64,000 nt of DNA, taken from assembly GCF_964340395.1 (NCBI RefSeq), contig NC_135566.1:23354135-23418134 (forward strand). Reading direction: 5' to 3'. A program made the position numbers and the translations under genes. The DNA comes from Glandiceps talaboti. Its lineage: Eukaryota; Hemichordata; Enteropneusta; Spengelidae. The notes beneath the pieces are model-generated. The model was not told the origin of the DNA. It did not search any database and was given only the letters and a program-made list of their open reading frames with translations. Below are positions 16,595 to 30,770 of the stretch, piece after piece. The first letter of the stretch is position 1. Each line of letters begins with the position of its first letter.

Positions 16595-19079
16595 ATTTGA
16601 CTGGTTTAAAACCGGTATGGACAGGTTTTGACCTTTTTTGTCTTGTTTGCATAGGTTTGGACAGGTTGTGACCGGTTTGGAATGGTTTTGGACAGGTTTG
16701 GACCGGTTTGGACAGGTTTTGGACCGGTTTTGAAATGTTTGCACAGGTTTTGACCAGTTTTGATCTGTTTTGACCGGTTTAAAACCAGTGTTGACTGGTT
16801 TTGACTGGTTTTGACTCATTTACATCGGTTTTGGACTGGTTCGGAAAGGTTTTGACTGGTTTGGAATTGTTTTGGACAGGTTTGCACAGGTTTTGATAGG
16901 TTTTGACTTGCTTGCATTGGTTTTGGACCGGATTTGACCAGTTTTGACTCAATTTTAACTGGTTTAAAAATGGTTTTGACTGGTTTTGAATGGTCTTGGA
17001 CAGGTTTTGACTGGTTTTGACCAGTTTTGACAGTTTTTCGACCCATTTAGACCAGTTTTGACAGTTTTGGACAGGTTTGGACCAGTTTTGACCAGTTTTC
17101 ACTTGGTTTTGGACCGGTTTGGACCGGTTTTGAAAGGTTTTGACAGGTTTTGACAAGTTTTGATGTGTTTTGACGGGTTTTGAGTTGTTTGCACCTATTT
17201 TTGACCGGTTTGGACCGGTTTGACAGGTTTGCACAGGTTTTGACCAGTTTTCACTTGTTTTAAACCGGTTTGCGACAGGTTTTGACCAGTTTTGATCAGT
17301 TTTGACCGGTTTTAAACCTGTGTTGACTGGTTTTGATCGGTTTTGACTTGTTTGCACCAGTTTTGGACTGGTTCCGATAGGTTTCGACAGGTTTGAACCG
17401 ATTTTGACAGGTTTTGACCAGTTTTGATCAGTTTTGACCGGTTTTAAACCGGTGTTGACTGGTTTTGATCAGTTTTGACTTGTTTGCACTGGTTTTGGAC
17501 CAGTTTGGATGGGTTTTGGACCGGTTTGGACCGGTTTTGAAAGGTTTTGACAGGTTTTGACAAGTTTTGATCGGTTTTGACGGGTTTTGAGTTGTTTGCA
17601 CCTATTTTTGACCGGTTTGGACCGGTTTGACAGGTTTGCACAGATTTTGACCAGATTTCACTGGTTTTAAACTGGTTTGCGAGAGGTTTTGACAAGTTTT
17701 GATCGGTTTTGACGGGTTTTGAGTTGTTTGCACCTATTTTTGACCGGTTTGGACCGGTTTGACAGGTTTGCAGATTTTGACCAGATTTCACTGGTTTTAA
17801 ACTGGTTTGCGACAGGTTTTGACCAGTTTTGATCAGGTTTGACCGGTTTTAAACCGGTGTTGACTGGTTTTGATCGGTTTGGACTTGTTTGCACCAGTTT
17901 TGGACTGGTTCCGATACGTTTCGACAGGTTTGAACCGTTTTGACAGGTTTTGACCAGTTTTGATCAGTTTTGACCGGTTTTAAACCGGTGTTGACTGGTT
18001 TTGATCAGTTTTGACTTGTTTACACTGGTTTTGGACCGGTTTGGATAGGTTTTGGACCGGTTTGGACCGGTTTTGACAGATTTGGACAGGTTTTGACAAG
18101 TTTTGACTGGTTTTGACGGGTTTTGAGTTGTTTGCACCTATTTTGGACAGGTTTGGATAGGTTTTTGACCGGTTTGGAGAGGTTTGACCTGTTTGCACAG
18201 GTTTTGACCAGTTTTCACTGGGTTTAAATCGGTTTGCGACAGGTTTTGACCAGTTTTGATCAGTTTTGATCGGTTTTAAACCGGTGTTGACTGGTTTTGA
18301 TCAGTTTTGACTTGTTTGCACTGGTTTTGGACCAGATTGGATGAGTTTTTGACCGGTTTGGAGAGGTTTGACCTGTTTGCACAGGTTTTGACCAGTTTTC
18401 ACTGGGTTTAAATCGGTTTGCGACAGGTTTTGACCAGTTTTGATCAGTTTTGATCGGTTTAAAACCGGTGTTGACTGGTTTTGATCAGTTTTGACTTGTT
18501 TGCACTGGTTTTGGACCAGATTGGATGAGTTTTCGACCGGTTTTGACCGGTTCTGAAAGGTTTGGACAGGTTTTGACAAGTTTTGATCGGTTTTGACGGG
18601 TTTTGAGTTGTTTGCACCTATTTTTGACCGGTTTGGACCAGTTTGACAGGTTTGCACAGGTTTTGACCAGATTTCACTGGTTTTAAACCGGTTTGCGACA
18701 GGATTTGACCAGTTTTCATTGGTTTTAAACCGGTTTGCGACAGGTTTTGACCAGTTTTAAACCTGTGTTGACTGGTTTTGATCGGTTTTGACTTGTTTGC
18801 ACCAGTTTTGGACTGGTTTCGATACGTTTCGACAGGTTTGAACCAGTTTTGACAGGTTTTGACCAGTTTTGATCTGTTTTCACCTGTTTATAACCAATTT
18901 GGAAGGTTTTGACCGGTATTGACTCATTTTCACCAGTTTTGGTCCGCCTTGGATAGGTTTTCGACCGGTTTGGACCGTTTGGACAGGTTTGCACAGGTTT
19001 TGACTCATTTAAACCTGTACAGAACAGGTTTGGACAGGTGTCGACCGGTTTGCGGTTTGGTCGGGTTTTAACAGTATTG

Positions 19080-19105
19080 TTTATGTTTTAACTAATTATG
19101 ATCGG
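19080..19105. repeat. Type A island, copy 3
   Basis: Same island and flanks, 2511 bp after copy 2, with an expanded block of 10-bp units between them. Confidence 0.85.
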
Positions 19106-19910
19106 ATTTGACTGGTTTAAAACCGGTATGGACAGGTTTTGACCATTTTTGTCTTGTTTGCAATGGTTTTGGACCGGTTTGGACAGGTTGTGACCGGTTT
19201 GGAATGGTTTTGGACAGGTTTGGACCGGTTTGGACAGGTTTTGGACCGGTTTTGATATGTTTGCACAGGTTTTGACCAGTTTTGATCAGTTTTGACCGGT
19301 TTAAAACCAGTGTTGACTGATTTTGATCAGTTTTGACTTGTTTGCACTGGTTTTCGACCGGTTTGGACCGGTTTTGAAAGGTTTGGACAGGTTTGGACAA
19401 GTTTTGATCGGTTTTGACGGGTTTTGAGTTGTTTGCACCTATTTTTGACCGGTTTGGACCGGTTTGACAGGTTTGCACAGGTTTTGACCAGATTTCACTG
19501 GTTTTAAACCGGTTTGCGACAGGTTTTGACCAGTTTTCACTGGTTTTAAACCGGTTTGCGACAGGTTTTGACCAGTTTTGATCGGTTTTAAACCGGTGTT
19601 GACTGGTTTTGATCGGTTTTGACTTGTTTTCACCAGTTTTGGACTGGTTTCGATAGGTTTCGACAGGTTTGAACCAGTTTTGACAGGTTTTGACCAGTTT
19701 TGATCTGTTTTCACCTGTATATAACCAATTTGGAAGGTTTTGACTGGTATTGACTCATTCTCACCATTTTTGGTCCGCCTTGGATAGGTTTTCGACCGGT
19801 TTGGACCGTTTGGACAGGTTTGCACAGGTTTTGACTCATTTAAACGTGTACAGAACAGGTTTGGACAGGTGTCGACCGGTTTGCGGTTTGGTCGGGTTTT
19901 GACAGTATTG

Positions 19911-19936
19911 TTTATGTTTTAACTAATTATGATCGG
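19911..19936. repeat. Type A island, copy 4
   Basis: Same island, 831 bp after copy 3: a short form of the unit. Confidence 0.85.
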
Positions 19937-21022
19937 ATTTGACAGGTTTAAAACCGGTATGGACAGGTTTTGACCTTTTTTGTCTTGTTTGCAATGGTTG
20001 TGGACCGGTTTGGACAGGTTGTGACCGGTTTGGAATGGTTTTGGACAGGTTTGGACCGGTTTGGACAGGTTTTGGACCGGTTTTGATATGTTTGCACAGG
20101 TTTTGACCAGTTTTGATCAGTTTTGATCGGTTTAAAACCAGTGTTGACTGGTTTTGATTAGTTTTGACTTGTTTGCACTGGTTTTCGACCGGTTTGGACC
20201 GGTTTTTAAAGGTTTGGACAGGTTTCGACAAGTTTTGATGGGTTTTGACGGGTTTTGAGTAGTTTGCACCTATTTTTGACCGGTTTTGACCGGTTTGACA
20301 GGTTTGCACAGGTTTTGACCAGTTTTCTCTTGTTTTAAACCGGTTTCCGACAGGTTTTGACCAGTTTTGATCAGTTTTGACCGGTTTTAAACCTGTGTTG
20401 ACTGGTTTTGATCGGTTTGGACTTGTTTGCACCAGTTTTGGACTGGTTTCGATAGGTTTCGACAGGTTTGAACCGGTTTTGACAGGTTTTGACCAGTTTT
20501 GATCAGTTTTGACCGGATTTAAATCGGTGTTGACTGGTTTTGATCAGTTTTGATTTGTTTGCACTGGTTTTGGACCGGTTTGGATAGGTTTTGGACCGGT
20601 TTGGACCGGTTTTGAAAGGTTTGGACAGGTTTTGACAAGTTTTGATCGGTTTTGACGGGTTTTGAGTTGTTTGCACCTATTTATGACCGGTTTGGACCGG
20701 TTTGACAGGTTTGCACAGATTTTGACCAGTTTTCACTGGTTTTAAACTGGTTTGCGACAGGTTTTGACCAGTTTTGATCAGGTTTGACCGGTTTTAAACC
20801 TGTGTTGACTGGTTTTGATCGGTTTTGACTTGTTTGCACCAGTTTTGGACTGGTTTCGATAGGTTTCGACAGGTTTGAACCGGTTTTGACTTGTTTTCAC
20901 CAGTTTTGGAATGGTTTCGATAGGTTTCGACAGGGTTGAACCAGTTTTGACAGGTTGACTGGTTTTGATCGGTTTTGACTTGTTTTCACCAGTTTTGGAA
21001 TGGTTTCGATAGGTTTCGACAG

Positions 21023-21048
21023 TTTATGTTTTAACTAATTATGATCGG
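21023..21048. repeat. Type A island, copy 5, with left flank deleted
   Basis: The island is preceded by CGATAGGTTTCGACAG in place of the usual GACAGTATTG block, so a deletion junction lies directly at its left edge. Confidence 0.8.
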
Positions 21049-21832
21049 ATTTGACTGGTTTAAAACCGGTATTTACAGGTTTTGACCTTTTTTGTCTTGT
21101 TTGCAATGGTTTGGACAGGTTGTGACCGGTTTGGAATGGTTTTGGACAGGTTTGGACAGGTTTTGGACCGGTTTTGATATGTTTGCACAGGTTTTGACCA
21201 GTTTTGATCAGTTTTGACCGGTTTAAAACCAGTGTTGACTGGTTTTGATTAGTTTTGACTTGTTTGCACTGGTTTTCGACCGGTTTGGACCCGTTTTGAA
21301 AGGTTTGGACAGGTTTTGACAAGTTTTGATCGGTTTTGACGGGTTTTGAGTTGTTTGCACCTATTTTTGACCGGTTTGGACCGGTTTGAAAGGTTTGCAC
21401 AGGTTTTGACCTGATTTCACTGGTTTTAAACCGGTTTGCGACAGGTTTTGACCAGTTTTCACTGGTTTTAAACCGGTTTGCGACAGGTTTTGACCAGTTT
21501 TGATCGGTTTTAAACCGGTGTTGACTGGTTTTGATCGGTTTTGATTTGTTTTCACCAGTTTTGGAATGGTTTCGATAGGTTTCGACAGGTTTGAACCAGT
21601 TTTGACAGGTTTTGACCAGTTTTGATCTGTTTTCACCTGTTTATAACCAATTTGGAAGGTTTTGACCGGTATTGACTCATTTTCACCAGTTTTGGTCCGC
21701 CTTGGATAGGTTTTCGACCGGTTTGGACCGTTTGGACAGGTTTGCACAGGTTTTGACTCATTTAAACCTGTACAGAACAGGTTTGGACAGGTGTCGACCG
21801 GTTTGCGGTTTGGTCGGGATTTGACAGTATTG

Positions 21833-21858
21833 TTTATGTTTTAACTAATTATGATCGG
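21833..21858. repeat. Type A island, copy 6
   Basis: Last island seen, 810 bp after copy 5. None occurs in the distal array. Confidence 0.85.
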
Positions 21859-24800
21859 ATTTGACTGGTTTAAAACCGGTATGGACAGGTTTTGACCTTT
21901 TTTGTCTTGTTTGCATAGGTTTGGACAGGTTGTGACCGGTTTGGAATGGTTTTGGACAGGTTTGGACCGGTTTGGACAGGTTTTGGACCGGTTTTGATAT
22001 GTTTGCACAGGTTTTGACCAGTTTTGATCTGTTTTGACCGGTTTAAAACCAGTGTTGACTGGTTTTGACTGGTTTTAACTCATTTACATCGGTTTTGGAC
22101 TGGTTCGGAAAGGTTTTGACTGGTTTGGAATTATTTTGGACAGGTTTGCACAGGTTTTGATCGGTTTTGACTTGCTTGCTTTGGTTTTGGACCGGATTTG
22201 ACTAGTTTTAACTGGTTTAAAAATGGTTTTGGATAGGTTTGGACAGGTTTTGACTGGTTTTGAATGGTCTTGGACAGGTTTTGACTGGTTTTGACCAGTT
22301 TTGACAGTTTTTCGACCCATTTAGACCAGTTTTGACAGGTTTGGACAGGTTTGGACCAGTTTTGACCAGTTTTCACTTGGTTTTCGACCGGTTTGGACCG
22401 GTTTTGAAAGGTTTTGACAAGTTTTGATGTGTTTTGACGGGTTTTGAGGTGTTTGCACCTATTTTTGACCGGTTTGGACCGGTTTGACAGGTTTGCACAG
22501 GTTTTGACCAGTTTTCACTTGTTTTAAACCGGTTTGCGACAGGTTTTGACCAGTTTTGATCAGTTTTGACCGGTTTTAAACGTGTGTTGACTGGTTTTGA
22601 TCGGTTTTGACTTGTTTGCACCAGTTTTGGACTGGTTTCGATAGATTTCGACAGGTTTGAACCAGTTTTGACAGGTTTTGACCAGTTTCGATCTGTTTTC
22701 ACCTGTTTATAACCAATTTGGAAGGTTTTGACCGGTATGGCAATGGTTGACCGGTTTGGACAGGTTGTGACCGGTTTGGAATGGTTTTGGACAGGTTTGG
22801 ACCGGTTTGGACAGGTTTTGGACCGGTTTTGATATGTTTGCACAGGTTTTGACCAGTTTTGATCAGTTTTGACCGGTTTAAAACCAGTGTTGACTGGTTT
22901 TGATTAGTTTTGACTTGTTTGCACTGGTTTTCGACCGGTTTGGACCCGTTTTGAAAGGTTTGGACAGGTTTGGACAAGTTTTGATCGGTTTTGACGGGTT
23001 TTGAGTTGTTTGCACCTATTTTTGACCGGTTTGGACCGGTTTGACAGGTTTGCACAGGTTTTGACCAGATTTCACTGGTTTTAAACCAGTTTGGACCGTT
23101 TGGACAGGTTTGCACAGGTTTTGACTCATTGAAACCTGTACAGAACAGGTTTGGACAGGTGTCGACCGGTTTGGACCGTTTGGACAGGTTTGCACAGGTT
23201 TTGATATGTTTGCACTAGTTTTAGACCAGTTTAGAATGGTTTTGGACAGGTTTGGACCGGTTTTGGATCGGTTTTGATATGTTTGCACATGTTTTGACCA
23301 GTTTTGATCAGTTTTGACCGGTTTAAAACCAGTGTTGACTGGTTTTTATCAGTTTTGACTTGTTTGCACTGGTTTTCGACCGGTTTTGAAAGGTTTTGGA
23401 CAGGTTTGGACCGGTTTTGGATCGGTTTTGATATGTTTGCACATGTTTTGACCAGTTTTGATCAGTTTTGACCGGTTTAAAACCAGTGTTGACTGGTTTT
23501 GATCAGTTTTGACTTGTTTGCACTGGTTTTCGACCGGTTTTGAAAGGTTTGGACAGTTTTGACAAGTTTTGATCGGTTTTGATGGGTTTTGAGTTGATTG
23601 CACCTATTTTTGACCGGTTTGACCGGTTTGACCGGTTTGCGACAGGTTTTGACCAGTTTTGATCAGTTTTGATCGGTTTTAAATCGGTGTTGACTGGTTT
23701 TGATCAGTTTTGACTTGTTTGCATTGGTTTTAGACCAGTTTGGATGGGTTTTCGACCGGTTTGGACCGGTTTTGAAAAGTTTGGACAGGTTTTGAAAAGT
23801 TTTGATCGGTTTTGACGGGTTTTGAGTTGTTTGCACCTATTTTTGACCAGTTTTCCCTATTTTTAAACCGGTTTGCGACAGGTTTTGACCAGTTTTGATC
23901 GGTTTTAAACCGGTTTTGCCTCTTTTTGATCGGCTTTGACTTGTTTTCACCAGTTTTGGACTGGTTTCGATAGATTTCGACAGGTTTGAACCAGTTTTGA
24001 CAGGTTTTGACCAGTTTTGATCTGTTTTCACCTGATTATAACCAATTTGGAAGGTTTTGACCGGTATTGACTCATTTTCACCAGTTTTGGTCCGCCTTGG
24101 ATAGGTTTTCGACCGGTTTGGACCGTTTAGACAGGTTGTGACCGGTTTGGACAGGTTCTGGACCGATTTTGATATGTTTGCACAGGTTTTGACCAGTTTT
24201 GATCAGTTTTGACAGGTTTAAAACCGGTGTTGACTGGTTTTTATCAGTTTTGACTTGTTTGCACTAGTTTTAGACCAGTTTGGACCAGTTTTGAAAGGTT
24301 TGGACAGGTTTTGACAAGTTTTGATGGGTTTTGAGTTGTTTGCACCTAGTTTTGACCGGTTTGACCTGTTTGCGACCGGTTGTGACCGGTTTGGAATGGT
24401 TGTGGACAGGTTTTGACCGGTTTGGACAGGTTCTGGACCGGTTTTGATATGTTTGTACAGGTTTTGACCAGTTTTGATCAGTTTTGACAGGTTTAAAACC
24501 AGTGTTGACTGGTTTTTATCAGTTTTGACTTGTTTGCACTAGTTTTAGACCAGTTTAGAATGGTTTTGGACAGGTTTGGACCGGTTTTGGATCGGTTTTG
24601 ATATGTTTGCACATGTTTTGACCAGTTTTGATCAGTTTTGACCGGTTTAAAACCAGTGTTGACTGGTTTTGATCAGTTTTGACTTGTTTGCACTGGTTTT
24701 CGACCGGTTTTGAAAGGTTTGGACAGTTTTGACAAGTTTTGATCGGTTTTGACGGGTTTTGAGTTGATTGCACCTATTTTTGACCGGTTTGCGACAGGTT

Positions 24801-25897
24801 TTGACCAGTTTTGATCAGTTTTGATCGGTTTTAAATCGGTGTTGACTGGTTTTGATCAGTTTTGACTTGTTTCCATTGGTTTTAGACCAGTTTGGATGGG
24901 TTTTCGACCGGTTTGGACCGGTTTTGAAAAGTTAGGACAGGTTTTGAAAAGTTTTGATCGGTTTTGACGGGTTTTGAGTTGTTTGCACCTATTTTTGACC
25001 AGTTTTCACTATTTTTAAACCGGTTTGCGACAGGTTTTGACCAGTTTTGATCGGTTTTAAACCGGTTTTGCCTCTTTTTGATCGGCTTTGACTTGTTTTC
25101 ACCAGTTTTGGACTGGTTTCGATAGATTTCGACAGGTTTTGACCAGTTTTGATCTGTTTTCACCTGATTATAACCAATTTGGAAGGTTTTGACCGGTATT
25201 GACTCATTTTCACCAGTTTTGGTCCGAATTGGATAGGTTTTCGACCGGTTTGGACCGTTTAGACAGGTTGTGACCGGTTTGGACAGGTTCTGGACCGATT
25301 TTGATATGTTTGCACAGGTTTTGACCAGTTTTGATCAGTTTTGACAGGTTTAAAACCGGTGTTGACTGGTTTTTATCAGTTTTGACTTGTTTGCACTAGT
25401 TTTAGACCAGTTTGGACCAGTTTTGAAAGGTTTGGACAGGTTTGGACAAGTTTTGATGGGTTTTGAGTTGTTTGCACCTAGTTTTGACCGGTTTTGACCG
25501 GTTTGACCTGTTTGCGACCGGTTGTGACCGGTTTGGAATGGTTGTGGACAGGTTTTGACCGGTTTGGACAGGTTCTGGACCGGTTTTGATATGTTTGCAC
25601 AGGTTTTGACCAGTTTTGATCAGTTTTGACCGGTTTAAAACCAGTGTTGACTGGTTTTGATCTGTTTTGACTTGTTTGCACTGGTTTTCGACCGGTTTTG
25701 AAAGGTTTGGACAGTTTTGACAAGTTTTGATCGGTTTTGACGGGTTTTGAGTTGATTGCACCTATTTTTGACCGGTTTGACCGGTTTGACCGGTTTGCGA
25801 CAGGTTTTGACCAGTTTTGATCAGTTTTGATCGGTTTTAAATCGGTGTTGACTGGTTTTTATCAGTTTTGACTTGTTTGCACTAGTTTTAGACCAGT

Positions 25898-27633
25898 TTA
25901 GAATGGTTTTGGACAGGTTTGGACCGGTTTTGGATCGGTTTTGATATGTTTGCACATGTTTTGACCAGTTTTGATCAGTTTTGACCGGTTTAAAACCAGT
26001 GTTGACTGGTTTTGATCAGTTTTGACTTGTTTGCACTGGTTTTCGACCGGTTTTGAAAGGTTTGGACAGTTTTGACAAGTTTTGATCGGTTTTGACGGGT
26101 TTTGATTTGATTGCACCTATTTTTGACCAGTTTTCCCTATTTTTAAACCGGTTTGCGACAGGTTTTGACCAGTTTTGATCGGTTTTAAACCGGTTTTGCC
26201 TCTTTTTGATCGGCTTTGACTTGTTTTCACCAGTTTTGGACTGGTTTCGATAGATTTCGACAGGTTTGAACCAGTTTTGACAGGTTTTGACCAGTTTTGA
26301 TCTGTTTTCACCTGATTATAACCAATTTGGAAGGTTTTGACCGGTATTGACTCATTTTCACCAGTTTTGGTCCGAATTGGATAGGTTTTCGACCGGTTTG
26401 GACCGTTTAGACAGGTTTTGACCGGTTTGGACATGTTCTGGACCGGTTTTGATATGTTTGCACAGGTTTTGACCAGTTTTGATCAGTTTTGACAGGTTTA
26501 AAACCAGTGTTGACTGGTTTTTATCAGTTTTGACTTGTTTGCACTAGTTTTAGACCAGTTTAGAATGGTTTTGGACAGGTTTGGACCGGTTTTGGATCGG
26601 TTTTGATATGTTTGCACATGTTTTGACCAGTTTTGATCAGTTTTGACCGGTTTAAAACCAGTGTTGACTGGTTTTGATCAGTTTTGACTTGTTTGCACTG
26701 GTTTTCGACCGGTTTTGAAAGGTTTGGACAGTTTTGACAAGTTTTGATCGGTTTTGACGGGTTTTGAGTTGATTGCACCTATTTTTGACCGGTTTGACCG
26801 GTTTGACCGGTTTGCGACAGGTTTTGACCAGTTTTGATCAGTTTTGATCGGTTTTAAATCGGTGTTGACTGGTTTTGATCAGTTTTGACTTGTTTGCATT
26901 GGTTTTAGACCAGTTTGGATGGGTTTTCGACCGGTTTGGACCGGTTTTGAAAAGTTAGGACAGGTTTTGAAAAGTTTTGATCGGTTTTGACGGGTTTTGA
27001 GTTGTTTGCACCTATTTTTGACCAGTTTTCCCTATTTTTAAACCGGTTTGCGACAGGTTTTGACCAGTTTTGATCGGTTTTAAACCGGTTTTGCCTCTTT
27101 TTGATCGGCTTTGACTTGTTTTCACCAGTTTTGGACTGGTTTCGATAGATTTCGACAGGTTTGAACCAGTTTTGACAGGTTTTGACCAGTTTTGATCTGT
27201 TTTCACCTGATTATAACCAATTTGGAAGGTTTTGACCGGTATTGACTCATTTTCACCAGTTTTGGTCCGCCTTGGATAGGTTTTCGACCGGTTTGGACCG
27301 TTTAGACAGGTTGTGACCGGTTTGGACAGGTTCTGGACCGATTTTGATATGTTTGCACAGGTTTTGACCAGTTTTGATCAGTTTTGACAGGTTTAAAACC
27401 GGTGTTGACTGGTTTTTATCAGTTTTGACTTGTTTGCACTAGTTTTAGACCAGTTTGGACCAGTTTTGAAAGGTTTGGACAGGTTTTGACAAGTTTTGAT
27501 GGGTTTTGAGTTGTTTGCACCTAGTTTTGACCGGTTTGACCTGTTTGCGACCGGTTGTGACCGGTTTGGAATGGTTGTGGACAGGTTTTGACCGGTTTGG
27601 ACAGGTTCTGGACCGGTTTTGATATGTTTGCAC
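25898..27633. repeat. Block duplication, copy 1 (offset 3137)
   Basis: At least five diagnostic points in this block recur 3137 bp later in 29035-30770 with the same spacing. This indicates duplication of a multi-unit segment on top of single-unit duplication. Confidence 0.75.
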
Positions 27634-27873
27634 AGGTTTTGACCAGTTTTGATCAGTTTTGACAGGTTTAAAACCAGTGTTGACTGGTTTTTATCAGTTT
27701 TGACTTGTTTGCACTAGTTTTAGACCAGTTTAGAATGGTTTTGGACAGGTTTGGACCGGTTTTGGATCGGTTTTGATATGTTTGCACATGTTTTGACCAG
27801 TTTTGATCAGTTTTGATCGGTTTTAAATCGGTGTTGACTGGTTTTGATCAGTTTTGACTTGTTTCCATTGGTT

Positions 27874-30260
27874 TTAGACCAGTTTGGATGGGTTTTCGAC
27901 CGGTTTGGACCGGTTTTGAAAAGTTAGGACAGGTTTTGAAAAGTTTTGATCGGTTTTGACGGGTTTTGAGTTGTTTGCACCTATTTTTGACCAGTTTTCC
28001 CTATTTTTAAACCGGTTTGCGACAGGTTTTGACCAGTTTTGATCGGTTTTAAACCGGTTTTGCCTCTTTTTGATCGGCTTTGACTTGTTTTCACCAGTTT
28101 TGGACTGGTTTCGATAGATTTCGACAGGTTTTGACCAGTTTTGATCTGTTTTCACCTGATTATAACCAATTTCGAAGGTTTTGACCGATATTGACTCATT
28201 TTCACCAGTTTTGGTCCGAATTGGATTGGTTTTCGACCGGTTTGGACCGTTTAGACAGGTTGTGACCGGTTTGGACAGGTTCTGGACCGATTTTGATATG
28301 TTTGCACAGGTTTTGACCAGTTTTGATCAGTTTTGACAGGTTTAAAACCGGTGTTGACTGGTTTTTATCAGTTTTGACTTGTTTGCACTAGTTTTAGACC
28401 AGTTTGGACCAGTTTTGAAAGGTTTGGACAGGTTTGGACAAGTTTTGATGGGTTTTGAGTTGTTTGCACCTAGTTTTGACCGGTTTTGACCGGTTTGACC
28501 TGTTTGCGACCGGTTGTGACCGGTTTGGAATGGTTGTGGACAGGTTTTGACCGGTTTGGACAGGTTCTGGACCGGTTTTGATATGTTTGCACAGGTTTTG
28601 ACCAGTTTTGATCAGTTTTGACAGGTTTAAAACCAGTGTTGACTGGTTTTTATCAGTTTTGACTTGTTTGCACTAGTTTTAGACCAGTTTAGAATGGTTT
28701 TGGACAGGTTTGGACCGGTTTTGGATCGGTTTTGATATGTTTGCACATGTTTTGACCAGTTTTGATCAGTTTTGACCGGTTTAAAACCAGTGTTGACTGG
28801 TTTTGATCTGTTTTGACTTGTTTGCACTGGTTTTCGACCGGTTTTGAAAGGTTTGGACAGTTTTGACAAGTTTTGATCGGTTTTGACGGGTTTTGAGTTG
28901 ATTGCACCTATTTTTGACCGGTTTGACCGGTTTGCGACAGGTTTTGACCAGTTTTGATCAGTTTTGATCGGTTTTAAATCGGTGTTGACTGGTTTTTATC
29001 AGTTTTGACTTGTTTGCACTAGTTTTAGACCAGTTTAGAATGGTTTTGGACAGGTTTGGACCGGTTTTGGATCGGTTTTGATATGTTTGCACATGTTTTG
29101 ACCAGTTTTGATCAGTTTTGACCGGTTTAAAACCAGTGTTGACTGGTTTTGATCAGTTTTGACTTGTTTGCACTGGTTTTCGACCGGTTTTGAAAGGTTT
29201 GGACAGTTTTGACAAGTTTTGATCGGTTTTGACGGGTTTTGATTTGATTGCACCTATTTTTGACCAGTTTTCCCTATTTTTAAACCGGTTTGCGACAGGT
29301 TTTGACCAGTTTTGATCGGTTTTAAACCGGTTTTGCCTCTTTTTGATCGGCTTTGACTTGTTTTCACCAGTTTTGGACTGGTTTCGATAGATTTCGACAG
29401 GTTTGAACCAGTTTTGACAGGTTTTGACCAGTTTTGATCTGTTTTCACCTGATTATAACCAATTTGGAAGGTTTTGACCGGTATTGACTCATTTTCACCA
29501 GTTTTGGTCCGAATTGGATAGGTTTTCGACCGGTTTGTACCGTTTAGACAGGTTTTGACCGGTTTGGACAGGTTCTGGACCGGTTTTGATATGTTTGCAC
29601 AGGTTTTGACCAGTTTTGATCAGTTTTGACAGGTTTAAAACCAGTGTTGACTGGTTTTTATCAGTTTTGACTTGTTTGCACTAGTTTTAGACCAGTTTAG
29701 AATGGTTTTGGACAGGTTTGGACCGGTTTTGGATCGGTTTTGATATGTTTGCACATGTTTTGACCAGTTTTGATCAGTTTTGACCGGTTTAAAACCAGTG
29801 TTGACTGGTTTTGATCAGTTTTGACTTGTTTGCACTGGTTTTCGACCGGTTTTGAAAGGTTTGGACAGTTTTGACAAGTTTTGATCGGTTTTGACGGGTT
29901 TTGAGTTGATTGCACCTATTTTTGACCGGTTTGACCGGTTTGACCGGTTTGCGACAGGTTTTGACCAGTTTTGATCAGTTTTGATCGGTTTTAAATCGGT
30001 GTTGACTGGTTTTGATCAGTTTTGACTTGTTTGCATTGGTTTTAGACCAGTTTGGATGGGTTTTCGACCGGTTTGGACCGGTTTTGAAAAGTTAGGACAG
30101 GTTTTGAAAAGTTTTGATCGGTTTTGACGGGTTTTGAGTTGTTTGCACCTATTTTTGACCAGTTTTCCCTATTTTTAAACCGGTTTGCGACAGGTTTTGA
30201 CCAGTTTTGATCGGTTTTAAACCGGTTTTGCCTCTTTTTGATCGGCTTTGACTTGTTTTC
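27874..30260. repeat. Large block duplication, copy 1 (offset 11318)
   Basis: Diagnostic positions 27874, 28627, 28689, 29035, 29254 and 29697 each recur exactly 11,318 bp further on. This includes the unusual internal duplication of the ~346-bp block and the GATTTGATTG variant. Confidence 0.75.
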
Positions 30261-30770
30261 ACCAGTTTTGGACTGGTTTCGATAGATTTCGACAGGTTTG
30301 AACCAGTTTTGACAGGTTTTGACCAGTTTTGATCTGTTTTCACCTGATTATAACCAATTTGGAAGGTTTTGACCGGTATTGACTCATTTTCACCAGTTTT
30401 GGTCCGCCTTGGATAGGTTTTCGACCGGTTTGGACCGTTTAGACAGGTTGTGACCGGTTTGGACAGGTTCTGGACCGATTTTGATATGTTTGCACAGGTT
30501 TTGACCAGTTTTGATCAGTTTTGACAGGTTTAAAACCGGTGTTGACTGGTTTTTATCAGTTTTGACTTGTTTGCACTAGTTTTAGACCAGTTTGGACCAG
30601 TTTTGAAAGGTTTGGACAGGTTTTGACAAGTTTTGATGGGTTTTGAGTTGTTTGCACCTAGTTTTGACCGGTTTGACCTGTTTGCGACCGGTTGTGACCG
30701 GTTTGGAATGGTTGTGGACAGGTTTTGACCGGTTTGGACAGGTTCTGGACCGGTTTTGATATGTTTGCAC
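29035..30770. repeat. Block duplication, copy 2 (offset 3137)
   Basis: Partner of 25898-27633. It overlaps the larger block that recurs 11,318 bp downstream. Confidence 0.75.

Larger units (their letters stand above)
14620..23200. repeat. Proximal array, type A higher-order repeats, heterogeneous
   Basis: Large units marked by a non-minisatellite island containing TTAACTAATTATGATCGG. The first two units are about 1718 bp apart and closely similar over at least 1.7 kb. Later intervals are irregular (about 2511, 831, 1112 and 810 bp), with internal deletions and duplications. Sequence variation between copies is higher than in the distal array, as expected for an array edge that escapes homogenisation. 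Confidence 0.85.
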
